This document shows, in pieces, positions 1 to 6,037 of a DNA stretch of 9,657 nt. The notes beneath the pieces are model-generated. The model did not search any database and had not been told where the DNA came from. It saw only the letters and a program-made list of their open reading frames with translations. The stretch lies in contig CAQUWW010000110.1 of the NCBI GenBank assembly GCA_948896875.1, positions 1 through 9,657 of the forward strand, written 5' to 3'. Each line of letters starts with the position of its first letter. Within the stretch, counting starts at the first letter, position 1. A program made the translations under genes and the position numbers. This DNA comes from an uncultured Acetatifactor sp. (lineage in GTDB: Bacteria > Bacillota > Clostridia > Lachnospirales > Lachnospiraceae).

Positions 1-427
1 CAAAAGTTCCGCTCTTTGAGGAAAGAACCGCCTCTCGCACGCACCCGTCATCCGTCACGGCATCGATAAGCTGTGTAAAATAAGTAAATTTTACCCCGGA
101 TTCCAGCATGATATCCTCATAGACTTCCTTTAAAACTTCTGCTTTGATTCCGGATTTCAGTCCGCCATACGCTAAATACCTGTTGTAAATCTCCTCGCCT
201 ATCCCCTTTGCCAGCCAGTTCACTCCGTCTGTAAACGGACTGAACGCAGGTACAAATCCGGCGGTCCCCATTCCGCCCAGGCAGCCGCCGGCCTCTGCCA
301 GATACACAGAGCTGCCCATTCTCGCGGCAGTTACGGCCGCCGCAACTCCTGCAGGTCCCCCGCCTGCCACAAACACATCAACCTCATATCGTATTGGTAT
401 TTCTTTGTTATATTTTATATATTCCAT
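1..427 (-). CDS. FAD-dependent oxidoreductase, N-terminal part (runs off window)
   Basis: This is the first 142 codons of a gene that continues past base 1. The product begins MEYIKYNKEIPIRYEVDVFV, followed at about residues 18-32 by a Rossmann dinucleotide-binding turn (VFVAGGGPAGVAAAV), the glycine-rich FAD-binding loop. An acidic residue follows at the end of the next strand (YLAEAGG), where FAD ribose is normally held. The later GGCLGGMGTAGFVP segment is typical of the FAD_oxidored (PF12831-like) family, often found in anaerobe carbohydrate-utilisation loci. The oxidised substrate is unknown and the catalytic domain lies outside the window. The start at 427 is the first ATG before the conserved fold; its ribosome site is weak (GCGGA about 5 nt upstream, AGAGAGG further away). 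The gene is co-oriented with the ABC importer 157 bp upstream and may be reached by read-through. Family assignment is good; function is open. Confidence 0.8.
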   Translation of the reverse strand, partial: MEYIKYNKEIPIRYEVDVFVAGGGPAGVAAAVTAARMGSSVYLAEAGGCLGGMGTAGFVPAFSPFTDGVNWLAKGIGEEIYNRYLAYGGLKSGIKAEVLKEVYEDIMLESGVKFTYFTQLIDAVTDDGCVREAVLSSKSGTF

Positions 428-518
428 ATTATCCGCACCAATCCTCTCTAATCCCGGAATCCCTTATCCAACGTTCTCTGATGAATTACAAATCTACAAT
501 TTACATCATAATACGGAA
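428..518 (-). other. Leader of the oxidoreductase gene; no convincing promoter seen
   Basis: This is the sequence between the SBP-A terminator hairpin and the oxidoreductase start. I see no well-spaced -35/-10 pair on the minus strand, so expression may depend on read-through from the importer operon or on an activator-dependent promoter. This is a negative observation by eye only. Confidence 0.3.
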
Positions 519-563
519 AATGCATCCCTCCGCTTCACTGCTGTGAAATGAAAGGGATGCATT
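519..563 (-). terminator. Probable rho-independent terminator after SBP-A
   Basis: The arms AATGCATCCCT (519-529) and AGGGATGCATT (553-563) are perfect 11-bp complements. A 5-bp inner stem (534-538 with 543-547) closes a 4-nt loop. On the minus strand the hairpin lies about 20 nt after the SBP-A stop codon and is followed by TTTTCCGTATTAT, a weak T-tract. It therefore probably terminates or attenuates the importer transcript before the oxidoreductase gene, with possible leakage. Confidence 0.6.
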
Positions 564-583
564 GATCCGCCGCACTGCCTTTC

Positions 584-2203
584 TTACTTCTTGAATTCCT
601 CATACTGCGCCGTGAATTCTTTTATCACCTCTTCACCGCCGCGTTTCAGCCAGTTGTCATATTCCTTCCAATACCCTTCCTCATCGATGGAGCCGATGAC
701 AAATTTCACTCCCGCATCATTCATGATATTACTCAGTTCACTTCCCAGCTCATCGCTTGTAGTGGAATGAAGGCCAACGGTATCATCCGCAATGCAGTAG
801 GGCATTCTTTCCTCAATGGTATCACCAAGTGCCTTCCGTACATCATTATCGCTGTCTCTTTCGACGAATGCCGGCCACATAAGAATCTGCTGGATATCCC
901 CCATATCCACTTTGAGCTGAGTAGAATTGGTGCTCTCATTCATGATCAGTTCCCGCACTCCGTCTTTCACTTCATAATGCACTCCTTCGATGCCATAGAT
1001 AACCATATCCTGCATTTCCTGTGTCGCCAGTGCATTGTAATAAGAGAGAACCCTGCGCAGTTCTTCCTCTGTCTTGATGGCCCCATCCCCGAACTTTGTA
1101 AACATAATGAGTCCATTATACCCTGTTGTGGCATTACAGCGGGGTTCCTCGCCTTCCCCGTGAAGTGGCGGAACAATTGTGACTTTCGCTCCTTCCACTA
1201 CCTGGGGAAGGTTTGTGTTCCTGGTAACCACGTCATCTATTACACCGAACACCATTCCATAAGTACCCCTGTCAAAATTCTCATACCGGGCCTGGGCATT
1301 GATTTCCACGAAATCCTTGTTGATGTAGCCATCTTCATACAGCTTTCTCATGTATTTCAGGGCTTCCATATATTCTTCTGTCCCGAAATCCGGCACCATG
1401 GTTCCGTCCTGATAAGCCCAACCATTGGGAGCGCCAAAAGCTGTCGCCAAAGTCTGGAACCCGTTCCAGCTCCTGCTTCCGGTGCCCGCCGTAACGATTC
1501 CCACGGTATCATCCTGTCCGTTTCCGTCCGGATCATTTTCCGTAAAGGCCTTTGCCACCTCATACAGTTCGTCGAAGGTCTCCGGTGCTTTCAGGCCAAG
1601 AGCATCCAGCCAATCCTGTCGAATCAGCAGACCGTTCCTTGGCAGAACACGGAGGCGGGGAATCCCATAAGTTTTGCCTTGAATCTTACTGTTCTCCCAT
1701 ATCTGCTTATCCACAAAGTTATATAAGTCCGGATAATCCTGAAGATAATCGTCCAGCGCCCAGAAGCCGTCACTTTCCAGTGCCATCAAAAGGTTACTGT
1801 TTTTCAGCACACTGTCATTCACTGCAAATACCATTGGCAGACTTTTCGATGCAATAAACGCAGTCATCTTATCTCCATAGCTCAGAGTCGGCACAAAATT
1901 GACCTCCATTTTGACGCCGGTCATTTCTTCCATCTTTTGATACCATATATTGTCGGTATCCGGAGCCTGGTCAGAGAACAATTCCTGCATCATGGTAATT
2001 GTAAAGCTCTCTCCTGACACATTCTCCTCTTCGGAAGTAGAATCTTCCTCCGAAGTGCTTTCTTCCCCTCCGGATGTAACCGTAGATGAGGAGCTATCTA
2101 CAGCCGGATCAGAGGCGTTTGAGGAACCGGCATCCCCATTTCCGCAGGCAGTCAGCAGCAGCGTTCCCGCCAGTAACAATGGCAACAGTCTTTTCTTTTT
2201 CAT
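584..2203 (-). CDS. Sugar ABC transporter substrate-binding lipoprotein (SBP-A)
   Basis: This 539-residue extracellular solute-binding protein of the LplA/YtcQ type would capture a carbohydrate outside the cell and deliver it to the two permeases encoded just upstream. A lipoprotein signal is clear: KKKR, a hydrophobic core and the lipobox LTAC with Cys20 as the lipidation site. Residues 21-65 form a Ser/Glu/Gly-rich low-complexity tether (with STSEED and STSEEE repeats) before the folded domain starts near residue 67. DPDGNGQDD at 224-232 resembles the EF-hand-like calcium loop of some oligosaccharide-binding proteins. The start is fixed by AAAAAGGAG about 7 nt before the ATG. It is the last gene of the permease operon, 38 bp after the YtcP-type gene. 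It is clearly paralogous to SBP-B: both share ITxMxELF, GFWxLDDYLxDYP, IQGxxYGIPRLRV and DPDGNG. The family is sure; the ligand is unknown. Confidence 0.93.
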   Translation of the reverse strand: MKKKRLLPLLLAGTLLLTACGNGDAGSSNASDPAVDSSSSTVTSGGEESTSEEDSTSEEENVSGESFTITMMQELFSDQAPDTDNIWYQKMEEMTGVKMEVNFVPTLSYGDKMTAFIASKSLPMVFAVNDSVLKNSNLLMALESDGFWALDDYLQDYPDLYNFVDKQIWENSKIQGKTYGIPRLRVLPRNGLLIRQDWLDALGLKAPETFDELYEVAKAFTENDPDGNGQDDTVGIVTAGTGSRSWNGFQTLATAFGAPNGWAYQDGTMVPDFGTEEYMEALKYMRKLYEDGYINKDFVEINAQARYENFDRGTYGMVFGVIDDVVTRNTNLPQVVEGAKVTIVPPLHGEGEEPRCNATTGYNGLIMFTKFGDGAIKTEEELRRVLSYYNALATQEMQDMVIYGIEGVHYEVKDGVRELIMNESTNSTQLKVDMGDIQQILMWPAFVERDSDNDVRKALGDTIEERMPYCIADDTVGLHSTTSDELGSELSNIMNDAGVKFVIGSIDEEGYWKEYDNWLKRGGEEVIKEFTAQYEEFKK

Positions 2204-2241
2204 TTTTTCTCTCCTTTTTGAATTTATAGTGTTAAATCATT

Positions 2242-3129
2242 TTAACCTTTTATGGAACCTGCCATCACTCCCTTTGTGAAATACCTTTGAACAAAAGGAT
2301 ACACGCACAGGATCGGTATCGTGGCAAATACAATTACGGCATAAGTGATATTCTGTGGCGGTATATACCCCAGGTCACTGACCGCAGTGGTATCCGCGAA
2401 CCCTCCGGAAGAGAGCATTATGATATTCCTCAGCCATATCTGAATCGGATATTTGGCCGAATCATTGATATAGAGCACGGAGCTGAAGTAGTTATTCCAA
2501 TATCCCACAGCATAAAACAATGAAAACGTGGCTAATGTAGGTTTGATCAGCGGCAGCACAATCTGTACAAAGCTCTGAAGGTAATTGCAGCCATCCATTA
2601 CCGCAGCCTCCTCCAGTTCCGGAGGCAACGCGCTGATACTGGTACGGATCAGGATCATATTGTAAGCGCTGACACAATGCGGAAGCCACAGAGCCCACCA
2701 GGTATCATTCAAATGCAGGCCCGACGTTATCAGATAGGATGGAATCATGCCTCCGGAGAAAAGCATGGTAAACACCACCAGCCCATTCAGCACTTTTCTT
2801 CCCAGCAGCTGCGGCTTTGACAGTACGTATGCTGTCGTCACAGTCACTGTCATGCTCAGAACAGTTCCTACCAAAGTAATCACAAGGGAATTCCCCGTAG
2901 CCCTGAGCAATGTGTTGCTGGAAAAAAGATATCGATACGGGCTCAGGTCAATGTGCTTCGGATAAATAAAGAAGCTGCGACTCAGCACATCTCCCAGCGG
3001 CGATACCGATGCCGATACCACATATAGAAAGGGAGACATACAGATAAAAGCCATTCCCGACAAAAAGAGGATATTGAATATATCAAAAACCCGGCTTCCC
3101 ACAGATTTTTTTACCTTTTTTGATCTCAT
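2242..3129 (-). CDS. ytcP: YtcP-type carbohydrate ABC transporter permease
   Basis: This 295-residue inner-membrane permease of the CUT1 class should pair with the LplB-type permease as the heterodimeric channel. Hydrophobic segments lie near residues 15-38, 78-103, 115-135, 145-163, 198-215 and 262-280, giving six predicted membrane spans. The cytoplasmic EAA loop that docks the ATPase is at about 173-197 (EEAAVMDG, then IVLPLIKP). The start at 3129 is chosen over an upstream in-frame ATG at 3195 because AGGAGGG lies 9 nt before it and the protein then begins in the family style (MRSKKVKKS). The ATG overlaps the preceding gene's TGA by one base (TGATG), so translational coupling is likely. 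The symbol follows Bacillus subtilis family usage and does not imply the same substrate. Confidence 0.93.
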   Translation of the reverse strand: MRSKKVKKSVGSRVFDIFNILFLSGMAFICMSPFLYVVSASVSPLGDVLSRSFFIYPKHIDLSPYRYLFSSNTLLRATGNSLVITLVGTVLSMTVTVTTAYVLSKPQLLGRKVLNGLVVFTMLFSGGMIPSYLITSGLHLNDTWWALWLPHCVSAYNMILIRTSISALPPELEEAAVMDGCNYLQSFVQIVLPLIKPTLATFSLFYAVGYWNNYFSSVLYINDSAKYPIQIWLRNIIMLSSGGFADTTAVSDLGYIPPQNITYAVIVFATIPILCVYPFVQRYFTKGVMAGSIKG

Positions 3130-4106
3130 CAGTATATTCCCTCCTCTCCGGCCTTCTCTGCAATTTTGTTGGAAAACATAACCAACAGCAGACATATCAC
3201 CGACTTGAACATCCCAACAGCACTTCCATAACTGATTCTTCCATTGGTCATTGCGGTCTGATATACATAAGTATCAAACACTTCTCCTACTTCCCGGTTC
3301 ATGGAATTCAGCATCAGAAAAATCTGTTCGAATCCGGTATTCAGAAAGCTGCCCATTCTCAAAATCAGCATAGTGATAATAGTAGGCTTAATGGCCGGAA
3401 GCGTAATATGCCATGTCTGCCGCCAGCGGTTGGCGCCGTCCACTCTTGCCGCTTCATAAAGCTGGGTATCCACTCCTGTCAACGCCGCCAGGAAAATGAT
3501 AGTTCCCCAACCGCATTCCTTCCATATAATCTGCCCTGTAATCAGTGCCGGAAAAAACGCCGGTTCTGACAGTACTCGAACCTCACGTCCGAACAGTCTA
3601 CTCACGGCTCCTGTCAATGCACCGCTCTCTGCGGAAAACATTGTCATGCAGATTCCGGCCACTACCACCCAGGAAACAAAATGCGGCAGATAAAGCACTG
3701 ACTGAATTACATTTTTATATTTGCCGTTTTTTACTTCATTAATTAACAGCGCAAGTATGATTGGCAATGGAAAATAAAAAATAATATTGCAAAAAGCCAG
3801 GATCAGAGTATTCCGAAACAGCTGAAAAAATTTAGGGTCCGCAAAAAATCTATTAAAATGCTTGAATCCCACAAATTCGCTTCCAAACCATCCCGATATA
3901 GGGTTATAATCTTGAAATGCCGTAATCAGCCCTAACATAGGGCCATACTTAAATATCAGGAAATACAGAAATCCCGGTATCAACATTATGTAAAGAAGCT
4001 TATCTCTTTTTAATCTTTCCAGGGCTTTCGCTTTCCCCGCCTTCCTGGTCGTCTTCGCGCTTCCGGACCCACGAATTCTTTTTTCCTCTACACGACTCAC
4101 ATCCAT
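3129..4106 (-). CDS. lplB: LplB-type carbohydrate ABC transporter permease
   Basis: This is the first permease of the importer, 325 residues from the start preferred here. After a very basic, probably cytoplasmic N-terminus comes the family-typical start of the first span (LLYIMLIPGFLYFLIFKYGP). Further spans follow, then the ATPase-docking EAA loop at about residues 217-240 (YEAARVDGANRW, then ITLPAIKP). Start choice is uncertain. The ATG at 4106 has AAGGAGGAG about 11 nt upstream; an in-frame ATG at 4139 would add 11 residues (MKKKEGGVKSS) but has only purine-rich sequence upstream, and its extra codons coincide with the Shine-Dalgarno sequence. The gene opens the operon lplB-ytcP-SBP-A. 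No ATP-binding subunit is encoded nearby, so a shared MsmX-like ATPase is expected. Confidence 0.92.
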   Translation of the reverse strand: MDVSRVEEKRIRGSGSAKTTRKAGKAKALERLKRDKLLYIMLIPGFLYFLIFKYGPMLGLITAFQDYNPISGWFGSEFVGFKHFNRFFADPKFFQLFRNTLILAFCNIIFYFPLPIILALLINEVKNGKYKNVIQSVLYLPHFVSWVVVAGICMTMFSAESGALTGAVSRLFGREVRVLSEPAFFPALITGQIIWKECGWGTIIFLAALTGVDTQLYEAARVDGANRWRQTWHITLPAIKPTIITMLILRMGSFLNTGFEQIFLMLNSMNREVGEVFDTYVYQTAMTNGRISYGSAVGMFKSVICLLLVMFSNKIAEKAGEEGIY

Positions 4107-4206
4107 ACTACTCTTGACTCCTCCTTCTTTCTTTTTCATTCCCGCTCTTCTCTTCCCTCTTCCTCCGATCAGCTGCCTATGCTATTCAGATTCACGGCTC
4201 ACCCCT

Positions 4207-4236
4207 ATTATAGCCAGTTCCATTTTCTTTTTTCCA
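4207..4236 (-). promoter_or_regulatory. Candidate promoter of the lplB-ytcP-SBP-A operon
   Basis: A perfect minus-strand -10 TATAAT occupies 4207-4212. The best -35 is TGGAAA at 4231-4236 with an 18-bp spacer, a poor match to TTGACA. Good -10 with weak -35 fits activator-dependent transcription, for instance by the neighbouring AraC-family protein. The leader to the preferred lplB start would be about 95 nt. Confidence 0.5.
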
Positions 4237-4338
4237 TCTCCACTTTGTCAGATATCCTTCTCAAAATTTCCTTTTTCACCACACTTCGACTTATCAAAAG
4301 CAGAATTCCTTTTTTCACTTTCTCCACTTTTATCATTT

Positions 4339-4369
4339 TTGCACAATTTCATTTTCCTGTTTTGTGCAA
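4339..4369. promoter_or_regulatory. Inverted repeat, candidate operator upstream of lplB
   Basis: TTGCACAA (4339-4346) and TTGTGCAA (4362-4369) are perfect 8-bp inverted arms separated by 15 bp, giving 23 bp centre to centre. They lie about 125 bp upstream of the candidate -10 and just beyond the T-tract of the SBP-B terminator. The two arms lie on the same face roughly two helical turns apart, suitable for a dimeric regulator. The surrounding DNA is AT-rich, so chance remains possible. Confidence 0.35.
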
Positions 4370-4389
4370 TTTTTCTTTTTCATTTTTTC

Positions 4390-4461
4390 ATAAAACACAA
4401 AAAAAGGACCGATACAACGGGGCGATCTACCTGCACTGGAATGCCCTATTGTATTGGTCCT
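4390..4461 (-). terminator. Rho-independent terminator of SBP-B
   Basis: Arms AGGACCGATACAA (4405-4417) and TTGTATTGGTCCT (4449-4461) pair over 13 bp with one G-T position. They continue inward through GGGC (4420-4423) with GCCC (4443-4446). Read on the minus strand, the stem follows the SBP-B stop by about 35 nt and runs directly into TTTTTTTGTGTTTT. This is a strong intrinsic terminator that separates SBP-B from the permease operon. Confidence 0.88.
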
Positions 4462-4496
4462 GAATCAATTTACAAATCTCTATCCTTATCTATCTG

Positions 4497-5951
4497 CTAT
4501 TCCGCCTGACTGTATCTTCCTTTTTCCCTGTAGCCTTCTGTGTATTCTTTTATCACATCTCCTCCCCCATTATCATACCACCACCGGTATTCCTCCCGGA
4601 AATAATCCTCCCCGATCTCTCCCATAATAAACTGAATACTGGCTTTCCTGATTCTCTCGTTCAATACATCTCCCAGCCGCACATAGGTTTCTGAATAAAG
4701 CCCCTGTGAGTCGTCCGGTACCACATAACTCTTTCTTTCCTCCATAGTATCATACACTTCCGACTGCAATGGGGAATCATCCGGTCTTCTGACATAGACA
4801 GGCCTTGGCATAAATTGCACATAAGAATTAGATTCCCCCTGTTCCAATTTCAAAAGCTCCTGCCCCTGTTCGCCGCACATGGTATTATAAAAACGCAAAA
4901 CCTCCCGTAACTGCTCTTCCTTTTCTATGGCCCCCTGTCCCTGACGATTGAATACAATCAAACCATTGTATTCCGCATTTCCGTTTATACGATATATTCC
5001 GTCAGGCCCTTCCAGCATTGGCAGAATCCCTATCTCAGCATTGGCATCTATCTGGCGCATCTGCGTCTGCAGTTTCTCAGCGTCGTCAATTACACTGAAT
5101 ATCATACCTGCATACCCCTCTATAAAAAGCTCCTGCCTCTGCACTGCTGTCAAAAACGCAAACGTGGGATCCAGAATCCCCTCCTGATACAAATTCCGAA
5201 ACCAATAAAGCATCTCCATATAATTCTCCGTAGAGAAATCAGGAATCATCTGTTCTTCCGCTTCTTCATACCGCCAGCCATTGGGTCCCCCCAAAGCTAC
5301 CGTAATCATTTGTATTCCATTCCAATGGCGCGCACCGTCATCCTGCCAGGTATTCACCAACCCCACAGTATCGTTTTCCCCATTCCCGTCCGGATCCTCC
5401 AAAGTAAACGCTCTCAACATGGCATAAAGCTCCTCCAGATTCCGGGGCGGCGCAATTCCCAGAGCTTCGGCCCAATCTTTTCGATAAAAAGCAGCGGATC
5501 TGGTCGGAACCCGCAGACGCGGGATCCCATAGATATGTCCCTGTATTCTGGAATTCTCCCAGATCTCCTCCCCCACAAACTCTTTCAACTCCGGATAGTC
5601 GTCCAGATAGTCATCCAGCGTCCAGAAGCCGCCCACAGCCAGATACGATGCAAAACTCTCTTTCCGCAGAATTGTCTCGTTGACCGTGAGCACCATGGGT
5701 AGTCTATTGCCGCGAATCAGCCGCTCTACCGCAGAAACATATTCCAATGTGGGTATCATTGTAACCTGCAAATCCACATTCGTTTCCTGTTCTATTGTCT
5801 CCAGCCATGCCTCCTCACTCTCTGTCCCATACACCGGAAACAATTCTGTCATCACTGTGATACTGAAATCTTCCTCTTTGTCGCCGCAGCTTCCCAATAC
5901 CACAAGGCAAACCAGCATCAGCGCGAACACTTTTTTCACTTCTTTTTTCAT
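4497..5951 (-). CDS. Sugar ABC transporter substrate-binding lipoprotein (SBP-B)
   Basis: This is a 484-residue solute-binding lipoprotein paralogous to SBP-A. The start at 5951 gives a proper signal peptide (MKKEVKKVFALMLVCLVVLG) with lipobox LGSC and lipidated Cys22. A longer frame from a GTG at 5987 would put 12 non-signal residues in front and has no ribosome site. The chosen start has only a modest one (CAGGG, 9 nt upstream). The mature domain begins almost at once (about 6 residues after Cys), unlike the long tether in SBP-A. Shared landmarks include IPTLEY, GFWTLDDYLDDYP, IQGHIYGIPRLRV, the calcium-loop-like DPDGNGEND (186-194) and a C-terminal DVIKEYTEGY. It is transcribed alone, with its own terminator, divergently from the AraC regulator. 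It may feed the same permeases, or act with the regulator as a ligand presenter; the latter is speculation. Confidence 0.92.
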   Translation of the reverse strand: MKKEVKKVFALMLVCLVVLGSCGDKEEDFSITVMTELFPVYGTESEEAWLETIEQETNVDLQVTMIPTLEYVSAVERLIRGNRLPMVLTVNETILRKESFASYLAVGGFWTLDDYLDDYPELKEFVGEEIWENSRIQGHIYGIPRLRVPTRSAAFYRKDWAEALGIAPPRNLEELYAMLRAFTLEDPDGNGENDTVGLVNTWQDDGARHWNGIQMITVALGGPNGWRYEEAEEQMIPDFSTENYMEMLYWFRNLYQEGILDPTFAFLTAVQRQELFIEGYAGMIFSVIDDAEKLQTQMRQIDANAEIGILPMLEGPDGIYRINGNAEYNGLIVFNRQGQGAIEKEEQLREVLRFYNTMCGEQGQELLKLEQGESNSYVQFMPRPVYVRRPDDSPLQSEVYDTMEERKSYVVPDDSQGLYSETYVRLGDVLNERIRKASIQFIMGEIGEDYFREEYRWWYDNGGGDVIKEYTEGYREKGRYSQAE

Positions 5952-5977
5952 TCCTGCATACCCTGTCATTATTTTTA

Positions 5978-6037
5978 TTGCAATCACATTTCATTTATTA
6001 TACTATAAAAGATATCAAAGAAAAAGGAGATTGCATC
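5978..6037. promoter_or_regulatory. Overlapping divergent promoters, SBP-B and AraC regulator
   Basis: The 86-bp gap holds both promoters. For SBP-B (minus) there is a perfect TATAAT at 5997-6002 with no good -35. For the regulator (plus) TATACT lies at 5999-6004, with TTGCAA at 5978-5983; that spacing is short (15 bp), or 17 bp if TACTAT at 6001-6006 is used. The -10 elements overlap by four bases, so the two directions cannot be occupied by polymerase at once. The regulator's strong ribosome site AAAAAGGAG (6021-6029) closes the region. Confidence 0.5.

Larger units (their letters stand above)
4107..4389. other. AT-rich promoter region between SBP-B terminator and lplB
   Basis: This gene-free stretch is pyrimidine-rich on the plus strand. 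It contains the candidate lplB promoter and the 4339-4369 inverted repeat. Short open frames here are low-complexity Phe/Ser/Leu runs without ribosome sites, and I do not consider them genes. Confidence 0.6.

Noticed and set aside
767..1726. Long plus-strand open frame (319 codons) inside SBP-A
   Set aside because: It lies wholly antisense to a well-supported lipoprotein gene, has no ribosome site and shows no recognisable domain.
4114..4509. Plus-strand open frames in the lplB upstream region
   Set aside because: They are Phe/Ser/Leu-rich low-complexity translations of pyrimidine-rich promoter DNA, with no ribosome site, and they cross a terminator stem.
4346..5996. ATTTCATTT shared by the lplB and SBP-B upstream regions as a common AraC site
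   Set aside because: It is low complexity, similar T/C-rich strings recur nearby, and its position relative to the two promoters differs.
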